Below, piece by piece: positions 14,743 to 23,009 of a stretch of DNA of 54,944 bases. Position 1 is the stretch's first letter. Every line of letters begins with the position of its first letter. The position numbers and the translations under genes are program-made. Origin of the DNA: Prevotella merdae (GTDB lineage: Bacteria; Bacteroidota; Bacteroidia; Bacteroidales; Bacteroidaceae); contig NZ_LT985324.1 of NCBI RefSeq assembly GCF_900290275.1, forward strand, positions 1,126,451-1,181,394. Direction: 5' to 3'. The notes beneath the pieces were generated by a model, which saw only the letters and a list, made by a program, of their open reading frames with translations, was not told the origin of the DNA and ran no database searches.

Positions 14743-15396
14743 TCAGCAGTTTGGGTTTGTGGCAGGCATATTCTCGGCTATAAATGCATCAAGCTTTACA
14801 ATGCCTTCGGCTGTGCACACGCCACGCAGGAAGAGGAAGAGGATGTTGTGCAATAGATGCTTCATGTCGTACTCCTTGTACATCTCTGTACGCATGGCAT
14901 ATTCCATCGACTTTTGACATATGCGCAAAACGATGTCGAAATCGACATCACTACGGAAAAATCCCTCCCTTACACCACGCATAAAGAAGCTTTTGGCATC
15001 GCGGTTGCGCACGGCACGCTTCCTCTCATAAAAGTCTACAACGCTTTGATACTTGTTGATGTCCTGGAAGAATGCGGGCGAGACATTAGACACGCCCTCT
15101 ATCTGATGCTTGTAAAATTCGATGAAAATATCGATAACACTATGATTGGGCATATTGCTGTACTCAAACATGTGGCGGTCGTTATCTTCCTCCTGCAAAC
15201 GCACACACTCAAGCAGAAGCTCCTCCTTGTTTGAATAAATCTCATACAACGTGCGCTTGGAAATACCAAGATGATTGGCAATGTCGTCCATCTTCACCGA
15301 CTTAACTCCTCGATGAAGAAACTCGCACATTGCTGTTTTAAGGATTTTGCCAGGCAGTTCTGTTCTGTAATTTGTCAGTTGAATATCTTTATGCAT
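14743..15396 (-). CDS. TetR/AcrR-family transcriptional regulator
   Basis: 217 residues. The N-terminal TetR DNA-binding domain is clear: KILKTAMCEFLHRGVKSVKMDDIANHL, then GISKRTLYEIYSNKEELL (recognition helix, about residues 48-65). The C-terminal ligand/dimer domain is all-helical and not family-specific. No obvious target gene is in the same operon; malic enzyme is divergent across 285 bp. A perfect 18-bp palindrome in the leader (15453-15470) may be its own operator. Confidence 0.9.
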   Translation of the reverse strand: MHKDIQLTNYRTELPGKILKTAMCEFLHRGVKSVKMDDIANHLGISKRTLYEIYSNKEELLLECVRLQEEDNDRHMFEYSNMPNHSVIDIFIEFYKHQIEGVSNVSPAFFQDINKYQSVVDFYERKRAVRNRDAKSFFMRGVREGFFRSDVDFDIVLRICQKSMEYAMRTEMYKEYDMKHLLHNILFLFLRGVCTAEGIVKLDAFIAENMPATNPNC

Positions 15397-15452
15397 TGTA
15401 TGAATATGAATGTGTGATAGTTTTGCTTTCGTCTTATCTTATATACCTTATT

Positions 15453-15514
15453 ATATATGTATACATATATACATAACTATATGTGCATTTAACACATATC
15501 TAAATGCAAAGTTA
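15453..15514 (-). promoter_or_regulatory. tetR promoter with 18-bp palindrome in the leader
   Basis: TAACTTTG on the minus strand at 15514-15507 is the likely -7 box. About 37 bp further downstream is the perfect palindrome ATATATGTATACATATAT (15453-15470), within the transcribed leader. A TetR dimer bound there could act as a roadblock. It is AT-rich, so chance palindromy cannot be excluded. Confidence 0.45.
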
Positions 15515-15630
15515 CTAAAAACTATTAATGCTGTAATAGTTTTATACTGTTTTTTTACCCCACAAGTACAAAGAATATATTTTAATGTCAAAAATAATGT
15601 AATATAGTTGGTTGTATGCTCGTTTTTAAG

Positions 15631-15638
15631 TAACTTTG
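15631..15638 (+). promoter_or_regulatory. Promoter -7 box for malic enzyme
   Basis: TAACTTTG matches the consensus and lies 43 bp upstream of the ATG at 15682. Confidence 0.6.
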
Positions 15639-15681
15639 CCATACAAATAGACCAATAACAAACGATATAAATAACTTAAAC

Positions 15682-17967
15682 ATGGTGAAAATAACAAAAG
15701 AAAGTGCCTTGGAATATCACTTAGGCAATCGCCCTGGAAAGATTGAGGTAAAGCCTACAAAGCCTTACCATACCCAAACCGACCTTAGTCTCGCCTACTC
15801 GCCAGGCGTTGCGTTTCCTTGTTTGGAAATTCAGCAGAACCCTAACGATGTGTACAAATATACCGACAAAGGCAACCTTGTAGCTGTTATCTCTAACGGT
15901 ACAGCCGTGCTCGGTTTGGGCGACATAGGCGCTATGAGTGGCAAGCCTGTGATGGAAGGCAAGGGACTTCTGTTCAAGATATATGGCGGCATCGACGTAT
16001 TCGACATCGAGGTTGCCGAGAAAGATCCTGAGAAGTTCTGCGAAGCTGTAGAGAAAATTGCTCCTACATTTGGCGGTATAAACCTTGAGGACATCAAGGC
16101 GCCTGAATGTTTCTATATCGAGGAACGCCTTAAGAAAACACTCGACATACCAGTTATGCACGACGACCAGCACGGTACAGCCATCATATCGGCTGCAGGT
16201 CTGAAGAACGCTCTTGAGGTTGCTGGCAAGGATATTGCCAAGGTAAAGATTGTAGTAAATGGTGCAGGTGCAGCCGCCATTAGCTGTACAAAGCTTTACG
16301 TGGCTTTGGGCGCTAAGGTAGAGAACATCGTGATGCTCGACTCAAAGGGAGTTATCACAGCCGACCGTCCTAACCTTACACCGCAGAAGAAGCTGTTTGC
16401 AACAACACGTACCGACGTACACACCCTGGAAGAGGCTGTAAAGGGTGCCGACGTATTTGTTGGTCTGTCAAAGGGCAACGTACTCTCGCAAGACATGATA
16501 CGCTCTATGGCCGACCAGCCTATAGTGTTTGCCCTTGCCAATCCTGTACCTGAGATTAGCTACGAGGACGCTATGGCAAGCCGCCCAGACGTGCTTATGT
16601 CTACCGGACGAAGCGACTATCCTAACCAGATTAACAACGTTATTGGTTTCCCTTACATCTTCCGTGGCGCCCTCGACGTTCATGCCAAGGCTATTAACGA
16701 GGAGATGAAGATGGCTGCCGTACATGCCATCGCCGACCTTGCCAAGCAGCCTGTGCCTGATATCGTTAATGAGGTTTATCATGTCAACGACCTCTCGTTC
16801 GGTCCTAAATACTTCATACCGAAACCAGTAGACCCACGTCTTATCACAGAAGTGAGCGCGGCTGTTGCCAAGGCTGCTATCGAAAGCGGAGTAGCACGCA
16901 AGACCATTACCGACTGGGACGCTTACAAAAAGAACCTTATGGAGTTGCTCGGTCAGGAAACCAAGCTTACACGCAACCTGCACGATACTGCACGCATGCA
17001 CCCACAGCGCATAGTGTTTGCCGAAGGCGCACATCCATCGATGATGAAGGCTGCTGTACAGGCTAAGACAGAGGGCATCTGCTACCCTATCCTTTTGGGC
17101 AACCCCGACCGTCTGCGCCGTGTGGCCGAGCGTTTGAAGCTTAACCTTGATGGTATTGAGCTTATAGACATGCGTGCCGACCAGGAGCAGGGCCGTCGTG
17201 CAACCTATGCTAAGCATCTTGCCAAGAAGCGTGCACGCCAGGGCTACACATTTGAGGAGGCTTACGACAAGATGTACGAGCGCAACTACTTTGGTATGAT
17301 GATGGTAGAGACTGGCGACGCCGACGCGTTTATCACCGGTCTGTACACCAAGTACTCTAACACCATCAAGGTGGCCAAGGAGGTTATCGGCATACGCAAA
17401 GAGTATAACACCTTTGCCACTATGCATATTCTCAACACCAAGAAGGGCGTATTCTTCATTGCCGATACTCTTATCAACCGCCACCCCGACCAGAATGTGC
17501 TGGTGGATATCGCCAAACTCTCGGCCAATACCGTTAGATTCTTCAACGAAGAGCCACACATGGCTATGATTAGCTATTCTAACTTCGGTACCGACGAGAT
17601 TGGCAGCCCGGTTTCTGTACACAATGCTGTGGAAGAGTTGCAGAAGCAATTCCCCGACCTTGCCGTTGACGGCGAGATGCAGGTTAACTTTGCTCTGAAC
17701 AAGGATCTACGCGACGACAAGTACCCATTCACACGTCTTAAGGGGCTTGATGTCAACACTCTCGTATTCCCGAATATGAGCAGCGCCCAGGGCAGCTACA
17801 AGCTTCTGCAGGCTATCGACCAGGATGCCGAGATTATTGGCCCTATCCAGATGGGCCTGAACAAGGCTATCCACTTTACCGACTTCGAGAGTTCGGTTCG
17901 CGACATCGTAAACATCACAGCTGTTGCAGCTATCGATGCTTACGTTGACAAGATTAAGAACAAATAA
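15682..17967 (+). CDS. maeB: NADP-dependent malic enzyme with phosphotransacetylase-like domain
   Basis: 761 residues, the usual length for MaeB. The N-terminal half (about 1-430) is malic enzyme: [13 protein letters not shown], the catalytic stretch with [27 protein letters not shown] and the nucleotide-binding [12 protein letters not shown]. The C-terminal half (about 430-761) resembles phosphate acetyltransferase ([32 protein letters not shown]) and is generally regulatory rather than catalytic. It decarboxylates malate to pyruvate, making NADPH. It stands alone with its own promoter and terminator. Confidence 0.95.
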   Translation: MVKITKESALEYHLGNRPGKIEVKPTKPYHTQTDLSLAYSPGVAFPCLEIQQNPNDVYKYTDKGNLVAVISNGTAVLGLGDIGAMSGKPVMEGKGLLFKIYGGIDVFDIEVAEKDPEKFCEAVEKIAPTFGGINLEDIKAPECFYIEERLKKTLDIPVMHDDQHGTAIISAAGLKNALEVAGKDIAKVKIVVNGAGAAAISCTKLYVALGAKVENIVMLDSKGVITADRPNLTPQKKLFATTRTDVHTLEEAVKGADVFVGLSKGNVLSQDMIRSMADQPIVFALANPVPEISYEDAMASRPDVLMSTGRSDYPNQINNVIGFPYIFRGALDVHAKAINEEMKMAAVHAIADLAKQPVPDIVNEVYHVNDLSFGPKYFIPKPVDPRLITEVSAAVAKAAIESGVARKTITDWDAYKKNLMELLGQETKLTRNLHDTARMHPQRIVFAEGAHPSMMKAAVQAKTEGICYPILLGNPDRLRRVAERLKLNLDGIELIDMRADQEQGRRATYAKHLAKKRARQGYTFEEAYDKMYERNYFGMMMVETGDADAFITGLYTKYSNTIKVAKEVIGIRKEYNTFATMHILNTKKGVFFIADTLINRHPDQNVLVDIAKLSANTVRFFNEEPHMAMISYSNFGTDEIGSPVSVHNAVEELQKQFPDLAVDGEMQVNFALNKDLRDDKYPFTRLKGLDVNTLVFPNMSSAQGSYKLLQAIDQDAEIIGPIQMGLNKAIHFTDFESSVRDIVNITAVAAIDAYVDKIKNK

Positions 17968-17986
17968 TAAACAACAGTAAATCATT

Positions 17987-18038
17987 GAGGCTGTGACATT
18001 CTGGACCAACAAAGTAGAGAATGTCGCAGCCTCTTTTT
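17987..18038 (+). terminator. Intrinsic terminator after maeB
   Basis: A 16-bp stem with one mismatch pair (GAGGCTGTGACATTCT at 17987-18002, partner at 18018-18033) is followed by TTTTT. It ends only 13 bp before the ispE start codon, with no consensus promoter box between them. Confidence 0.85.
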
Positions 18039-18051
18039 ATCTTAATGAGAT

Positions 18052-18897
18052 ATGATAGAGTTTCCTTGCGCCAAAATTAATCTCGGACTGAACATTACAG
18101 AGAAGCGTGCCGACGGCTACCACAACCTTGAGACTGTGTTCTTCCCTATCCCAATATGCGACGCCCTGGAGATAAAGACAATGGACGAGCGTTTCCCGTC
18201 GGACATGGCTTGCGACCTAAAGGTTACGGGCAACAACGTGTGTTGCGACGAGAAAGACAACCTTATTGTCAGAGCATATAATATGATTGCAGCCGACTTC
18301 GACATTCCACGTGTACACGCACATCTATACAAAAACATTCCATCGGAAGCTGGATTGGGAGGCGGCTCGAGCGATGCTGCCTACATGATAAGACTGCTCG
18401 ACCAGCGATTCCGCATAAATATAGGTAATGCCGAAATGGAGAAGTATGCAGCCCGACTGGGTGCCGACTGCCCCTTCTTTATTACTGCCGAACCGGCTTA
18501 TGCCGAAGGCATTGGCGAGATATTGGCGGCTGTAAACATAACAGGCAACAATCTGCAGGGCTATTGCCTGGTAGTGGTCAAGCCGCAGATTGCGGTTTCT
18601 ACAAAAGAGGCTTTCAGCAATATCACACCACGCAAGCCTAAGATGTGCTGCCGCGACATTGTGGCTCAGCCTATTGACACATGGAAGGATGCTCTGTGCA
18701 ACGACTTCGAGGAGAGTGTCTTCGGCATTTATCCTAAGCTGAAGGACATCAAGAACCGTCTTTATACCTTAGGTGCATCGTATGCGCAGATGAGCGGAAG
18801 CGGAAGCTCATTGTTCGGTATATTCAAGAACAACATGGACGAACAGTCGATAAAAGACGAGTTTGCCGACTGCCGTACATTTGTAATGCAACTATAA
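18052..18897 (+). CDS. ispE: 4-diphosphocytidyl-2-C-methyl-D-erythritol kinase
   Basis: 281 residues. GHMP-kinase features: CAKINLGLNI with the substrate-binding Lys and Asn at the start; RADGYHNLETVF, typical of IspE; the ATP-binding IPSEAGLGGGSSDAA around residue 97; and the C-terminal MSGSGSSLFGIF. It phosphorylates CDP-methylerythritol in the non-mevalonate isoprenoid pathway. It sits immediately after the maeB terminator, so expression depends on read-through or a promoter I cannot see. A Nudix gene follows 11 bp later. Confidence 0.95.
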   Translation: MIEFPCAKINLGLNITEKRADGYHNLETVFFPIPICDALEIKTMDERFPSDMACDLKVTGNNVCCDEKDNLIVRAYNMIAADFDIPRVHAHLYKNIPSEAGLGGGSSDAAYMIRLLDQRFRINIGNAEMEKYAARLGADCPFFITAEPAYAEGIGEILAAVNITGNNLQGYCLVVVKPQIAVSTKEAFSNITPRKPKMCCRDIVAQPIDTWKDALCNDFEESVFGIYPKLKDIKNRLYTLGASYAQMSGSGSSLFGIFKNNMDEQSIKDEFADCRTFVMQL

Positions 18898-18908
18898 AAG
18901 CATGCGCT

Positions 18909-19451
18909 ATGAATAAGGACAATAAGAACGAGCTGTTTCCTTGGGTAGACAACGAAGGCAACGTGATAGGACACATATTGCGTGGCGAGGCTCACAACGG
19001 GTCGAAAAAGTTGCATCCTGTGGTGCATCTGCATGTGTTCAACAGCCAAGGCGAACTGTATCTGCAGAAACGTCCGCAATGGAAGGATATACAGCCAGGC
19101 AAATGGGACACGGCTTGTGGCGGACATATCGACTATGGCGAGAATGTTGAGCAAGCCTTAAAACGCGAGGTAGGCGAAGAATTAGGCATACACAACTTTG
19201 TGCCCGAAAAGATAACAAGCTACATCTTCGAGAGCAACATAGAAAGAGAGTATGTAAACGTATTTGCCACCGTTTACAATGGCGATGTTAACCCAAGCAA
19301 GGACGAACTTGAGGGTGGACGTTTTTGGACATTAGAGGATATTGAGAACAATATTGGGCATAACGTTTTTACGCCTAACTTTGAAAGAGAATACCGCAAC
19401 GTTGTTGTGCCATATCTTCAGAAGCAAAACACCCATCTCAAGCAACAATAA
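18909..19451 (+). CDS. Nudix hydrolase, YfcD/IDI-like
   Basis: 180 residues. A complete Nudix box (GHIDYGENVEQALKREVGEE plus LGI) occupies about residues 77-99, with the catalytic REVGEE intact. Upstream HPVVHLHVFNSQGELYLQKR and the sequence KWDTACGGH are like the YfcD/isopentenyl-diphosphate isomerase-related Nudix group. Being next to ispE suggests a possible link with isoprenoid diphosphates, but the active-site residues of IDI are not clearly present, so a general Nudix hydrolase is the safer call. Its last 34 bp overlap the converging membrane-protein gene. Confidence 0.88.
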   Translation: MNKDNKNELFPWVDNEGNVIGHILRGEAHNGSKKLHPVVHLHVFNSQGELYLQKRPQWKDIQPGKWDTACGGHIDYGENVEQALKREVGEELGIHNFVPEKITSYIFESNIEREYVNVFATVYNGDVNPSKDELEGGRFWTLEDIENNIGHNVFTPNFEREYRNVVVPYLQKQNTHLKQQ

Positions 19452-20035
19452 AACTCGTACGCAAACACGTACACCACTATGAGTGGCGACACAAAACCTA
19501 TGCCGCGCAATACAGCAGAAAAGATGCTGTCTACCGACTTGAACCTGCCGATAATGCAGCCATAGGTTATTGCCACTATGCCTAAAGATACGGCTACAAG
19601 CGGAACAAGACAAGCCGAAAAGCTGCTTGGCATCAACGTGCCAAGGGCACTTAAGAGCGCAGCATGCGGCACAAAGGCAAGAAGGGCTATTACGACGATT
19701 ATGACAAGAAGCTCCCACAATGCCACAAAAAGAGCCATACGCTCGTAGCCAGTAGCTTCTTTATAGGCAACAATAGAGCGTGGCAGACCACTCTCAACAA
19801 GCGGTCCTGCACACATACCTACAACAAGCATCCACACAAGGAAGCTGGAGGCGATATTGCTGACAAATGTACCAAACAACCAGCGCAAGCCTTCGCTTCC
19901 AAGTATGGAGCGTATCTGTATGTCGGGATTGACAGCCGTGAGCACCCATGACACAACAATAAGCACCAGCTGCAACAACAATATCACAAGTGATGTGTAT
20001 GCGGCAACGCTCGAAAACTTTAACCTCTTTGTCAT
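19418..20035 (-). CDS. Multi-pass membrane protein of unknown function
   Basis: 205 residues with five or six hydrophobic segments (about 10-35, 55-80, 100-125, 140-162, 168-195). The stretch GSEGLRWLFGTFVSNI followed by LVVGMCAGPLVESGL resembles the early part of AbgT-type p-aminobenzoyl-glutamate transporters. However, it is far too short for that family (about 500 residues), so this may be a half-length relative or chance. It follows the response regulator by 15 bp and is likely co-transcribed with it. A cytosolic domain of note is absent. Confidence 0.65.
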   Translation of the reverse strand: MTKRLKFSSVAAYTSLVILLLQLVLIVVSWVLTAVNPDIQIRSILGSEGLRWLFGTFVSNIASSFLVWMLVVGMCAGPLVESGLPRSIVAYKEATGYERMALFVALWELLVIIVVIALLAFVPHAALLSALGTLMPSSFSACLVPLVAVSLGIVAITYGCIIGRFKSVDSIFSAVLRGIGFVSPLIVVYVFAYEFYCCLRWVFCF

Positions 20036-20050
20036 AATCGCAACGTTTGT

Positions 20051-20776
20051 TTAGTCTTCGTCGGCACTAAGATTCTCAAGACTTAATATCTGCAACTCGA
20101 AAGCCTTGACCACAAGGCGTGTAGCATTAATGCCCACACCTCCGTTTCCGTTTGGAAACAGTTTCTGTATTAGTTCGTTCTGACGTTTCTCAAGACTCTT
20201 TACGCCAAAAGGCATTCCTCGCAAGTTGGATATCTGCTCCTTGGTGTATCCCAATGCAAGATGACGCAAGAAACGCTCGTCGTATTCGTCTATCTCGTAG
20301 CGTATCAGCGCCTCTCTATTCTGTATCTCATTCTTTACAGAACGTATAAAGCTTTCCACTATCTTTGCAAGTATAGGCTGATTGAACACAAGCCGCTTGC
20401 CATTCATAACACTTGCAACATCGTCACGAGTAAGCAATTCGCCCGTCTTAAGTATAATGCCGTCGCACTTGGCGTCAAGGGCGTCTACCCACAGATGCTC
20501 ATTAAGTATCTCGCCCGTAAAAATCAATACCTTTACCTCAGGATGCTCGCTCTTAAGGCGACTACAAATGTCTATACCTACAGTTGTGCTTCCACCTAAT
20601 CCCAAGTCGAGCAGCACCAAGTCGGGTTTTGACTTGGCGAATGCTTGCCAGAACGACTCTTCCGAGTCGGCTGTTGCTATTATCTCGGCCTCGGGCACCT
20701 CGTTACGCAAGATGCCTTCTGTACCTTTTAGTTCGAGAAGTACGTCCTCTACTATTATTACTTTAAAATTGTCCAT
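20051..20776 (-). CDS. Response regulator (REC domain plus HTH-like output), orphan
   Basis: 241 residues. The receiver domain (1-about 130) has the acid pair E10/D11, the phospho-acceptor D57 in LVLLDLGLGG, the switch Thr in IFTGE, and a conserved Lys in ILKTGE. The C-terminal part (about 155-220: EYDERFLRHLALGYTKEQIS) has the look of a LuxR/NarL-type helix-turn-helix. No histidine kinase is adjacent. The co-oriented neighbour 15 bp downstream is the small membrane protein, a plausible target or sensor partner. Confidence 0.85.
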   Translation of the reverse strand: MDNFKVIIVEDVLLELKGTEGILRNEVPEAEIIATADSEESFWQAFAKSKPDLVLLDLGLGGSTTVGIDICSRLKSEHPEVKVLIFTGEILNEHLWVDALDAKCDGIILKTGELLTRDDVASVMNGKRLVFNQPILAKIVESFIRSVKNEIQNREALIRYEIDEYDERFLRHLALGYTKEQISNLRGMPFGVKSLEKRQNELIQKLFPNGNGGVGINATRLVVKAFELQILSLENLSADED

Positions 20777-20783
20777 AGTATGG

Positions 20784-20791
20784 CAAAGTTA
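20784..20791 (-). promoter_or_regulatory. Promoter -7 box for the response regulator, leaderless spacing
   Basis: TAACTTTG on the minus strand ends 7 nt before the ATG at 20776, so the mRNA probably has almost no leader. The remaining intergenic sequence to 20980 shows nothing else recognisable. Confidence 0.55.
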
Positions 20792-20988
20792 ATTATAAAG
20801 GATGAAAAACAAGCAACAAACGACAGAAATATACAATTTGTAAACGAAAATTATGAGTACTATTCACAGATCAGTAACCATTTTATATCTTAAAGTTATC
20901 GCATTCAAGAATAATGGTAAAAGTTATGCATTTTTCAAACGTAGTAAAAATGGCTACGGATATTTTTTGCGTTCTCTCATAAATAGTA

Positions 20989-20996
20989 TAATTTTG
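20989..20996 (+). promoter_or_regulatory. Promoter -7 box for pabB-pabC
   Basis: TAATTTTG matches the consensus, 19 bp before the ATG at 21016. Confidence 0.6.
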
Positions 20997-21015
20997 CATT
21001 TTTATATGTAAGACA

Positions 21016-22005
21016 ATGAAACAAAATATTATAGACCGTATCAATCATTTGGCTAACGAAAAGGAGCCTTTCCTTTTTGTCGTCAACTATGCAGGTTCGG
21101 AAGCATACATACGGAAGCTGTCTGAAATAGCCACCAACGAATGCCTTTATGACTTTGAGGGTATAACCAATGTAAAACGGCAGCCACTCTCTTCGGTTAC
21201 CAAACATCCGACGTGGAAAGTGTTTGAGCCAAATTTTGAAGATTACACGAAAAGTTTTGAAACCGTCAAAAGCAACATCCTGCGTGGAAACAGTTATCTT
21301 GCCAACCTTACTTGTGAGGTGGCTGTGGACTGCAACCTTACGTTTGAGGACATATTCCTACGTGCTAAAGGCAAGTATAAGATTCTACTAATAGACAATA
21401 ATAGCAATAGGCGGTTCGTGTGCTTCTCGCCGGAAACATTCGTGAAGATAAAGAACGGAATGATATATTCTTATCCGATGAAGGGCACGATTGACGCGTC
21501 CTTACCCGAAGCTGAGCAAGTGTTGATGGGCGATAAAAAAGAAGCTGCCGAACATGCTACCATTGTGGACCTGATTCGCAATGACCTTAGCCGTGTGGCA
21601 GAGCATGTAAGTGTGGATAAATACCGTTATATTGATGTGCTCCATACCAATAAGGGGGATATTCTCCAGACCAGTTCCGAAATAAGCGGCAAGTTGCCAA
21701 CCGGTTATCAAAAGCACATCGGAAACATATTGGATGCAATGTTGCCCGCAGGTTCCATAACAGGTGCGCCAAAGGACAAGACTATGGAAATAATCCATGA
21801 GGCGGAAGGCTATGACCATGGATTCTATACAGGAGTCATGGGTATATATAATAATGGTGAACTCAACTCGGCTGTAATGATACGCTTTCTTGAAAATGAC
21901 GGTATAGGAACGTATTTCAAGGCAGGAGGAGGCATTACTTCGAAGAGTGATTGCAGAAAAGAATACGAGGAAGTGTTACAAAAAGTGTATCTTCCTTTTG
22001 AATAG
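21016..22005 (+). CDS. pabB: Aminodeoxychorismate synthase component I
   Basis: 329 residues, the short form lacking the N-terminal tryptophan-binding subdomain, as is usual in Bacteroidetes. Chorismate-enzyme motifs are present: RGNSYLANLTCE, SPETFVKI, SYPMKGTI, VDLIRNDLSRVA, LPAGSITGAPK, then GFYTGVMGIYNNGELNSAVMIR and KAGGGITSKSD. It turns chorismate into 4-amino-4-deoxychorismate for folate synthesis. The lyase gene follows 13 bp later. Codon use looks somewhat more AT-rich than in neighbouring genes. Confidence 0.92.
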   Translation: MKQNIIDRINHLANEKEPFLFVVNYAGSEAYIRKLSEIATNECLYDFEGITNVKRQPLSSVTKHPTWKVFEPNFEDYTKSFETVKSNILRGNSYLANLTCEVAVDCNLTFEDIFLRAKGKYKILLIDNNSNRRFVCFSPETFVKIKNGMIYSYPMKGTIDASLPEAEQVLMGDKKEAAEHATIVDLIRNDLSRVAEHVSVDKYRYIDVLHTNKGDILQTSSEISGKLPTGYQKHIGNILDAMLPAGSITGAPKDKTMEIIHEAEGYDHGFYTGVMGIYNNGELNSAVMIRFLENDGIGTYFKAGGGITSKSDCRKEYEEVLQKVYLPFE

Positions 22006-22018
22006 AACTGATTTTAAT

Positions 22019-22627
22019 ATGGCACAGCAATTCGTAGAGACAATAAAGATTGTGAATGGAAAGACACAAGCTCTTGCATACCATCAGGAAAGAATGGAAA
22101 GAACGATCTGTAAGTTCTTTCCTTCATTATGCAATGCGTCCATGCCTTCATTGGAAAAACTGATAAATCCAACGGAAAGCATGGATTTTTACAAGGCGAG
22201 AGTGGTGTATGGCGAACAAGGAGTTGAAGCAGTAGAATATGCTCCGTATTTTATTCGAAACATAAAATCACTTCAAGTGGTCGCAGACGACACGATAACG
22301 TATGGCTACAAAAGTACCGACCGCAGTCGCCTCAATGCCTTGGTCGCACAGAAAGGAAACTGTGACGACATCATCATCGTCAAACATGGACTTTTAACGG
22401 ATACCTCATTCACGAACCTTGCCATATTTGATGGCAAACATTGGGTGACTCCCAGACATCCCTTATTGCCAGGCACAAAAAGAGCCGCACTATTGGACAA
22501 GGGAATGATACAAAAAGCAGATATTACATTGGAAGATTTGCGAAATGCCAACAAGGTAAGTCTTTTTAATGCGATGATTGAGTTTGGTGAAATAGAAATA
22601 GCAATAGAAAATGTCCACATCCTATGA
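22019..22627 (+). CDS. pabC: Aminotransferase class IV, probable aminodeoxychorismate lyase
   Basis: 202 residues from the ATG at 22019 (MAQQFVETIKI); a longer frame would overlap pabB. The PLP-binding Lys is in YGYKSTDRSRLNAL, and the later motif LTDTSFTNLAIFDGKHWVTP holds the Thr/Asn that replaces Glu-Ser-Asn in related class IV enzymes. TPRHPLLPGTKRAAL completes the cofactor site. Its length is short for the family but typical of Bacteroidetes partners of short PabB. It should release p-aminobenzoate. A two-gene operon with pabB. Confidence 0.85.
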   Translation: MAQQFVETIKIVNGKTQALAYHQERMERTICKFFPSLCNASMPSLEKLINPTESMDFYKARVVYGEQGVEAVEYAPYFIRNIKSLQVVADDTITYGYKSTDRSRLNALVAQKGNCDDIIIVKHGLLTDTSFTNLAIFDGKHWVTPRHPLLPGTKRAALLDKGMIQKADITLEDLRNANKVSLFNAMIEFGEIEIAIENVHIL

Positions 22628-22762
22628 TGTCTGCACCCCTGTGCGCCATTCAGTTGGTGTATTGCCGGTCTTCTCTTTGAAGATCATATAGAGATAGGTG
22701 CGAGAGGAGATAAGATAACGAGGAATAATTACCAAAAAGTGGCGATAGACCATTTTATCCAC
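22622..22762 (-). pseudogene. AraC-type HTH C-terminal remnant
   Basis: Minus-strand translation from a GTG at 22762 to TAG at 22622 gives VDKMVYRHF, then a run ending SRTYLYMIFKEKTGNTPTEW-RTGVQTS. The F-K-E-K-T-G-x-T-P-T-E-W pattern is the end of the AraC/XylS DNA-binding domain. Only about 46 residues remain; the first helix-turn-helix is missing. The N-terminal bases coincide with the 76-bp repeat at 22749-22824. A similar piece lies at 24255-24365. Confidence 0.65.
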
Positions 22763-22824
22763 CAAATGGTGTATATTGCAAAAGAGGGTCTATACACACT
22801 TTTGTCGAGGTGTATAGACCCTTG
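22749..22824. repeat. 76-bp repeat with hairpin, left copy
   Basis: It matches 24352-24427 in the same orientation with 9 differences in 76 positions. It contains a hairpin GGGTCTATACAC (22786-22797) / GTGTATAGACCC (22810-22821). The two copies flank the AAA_14 ATPase gene. Confidence 0.85.
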
Positions 22825-22884
22825 TCGTTTTCCCGTGAAGTGCGGGGGAAGAGATACTGAGAAACTGAAATATGAGGAATAAAA

Positions 22885-22979
22885 AGTACTAATTTTATTC
22901 ATTCTATCCATCGTACTGAATAAAATCAGTACTTTTTTATTCAATAAAATAGATGGAATGAATATTTTTTGTATCTTTG
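22885..22979 (+). promoter_or_regulatory. Promoter and nested dyads upstream of the AAA_14 gene
   Basis: -7 box TATCTTTG at 22972-22979, 30 bp before the ATG at 23010. Upstream are a perfect inverted repeat GTACTGA-ATAAAA-TCAGTAC (22913-22932), a third AGTACT at 22885-22890, and imperfect outer arms (ATTCATTCTATCCAT near 22897 and AGATGGAATGAAT near 22951). Such nested symmetry suggests a repressor site. Confidence 0.5.
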
Positions 22980-23009
22980 TCTCGGTTTAATCAATTCATC
23001 TGAAGAGAA

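Noticed and set aside
16468..17649. 393-residue minus-strand ORF inside maeB
   Set aside because: Exact antisense of a highly conserved enzyme with no domain of its own.
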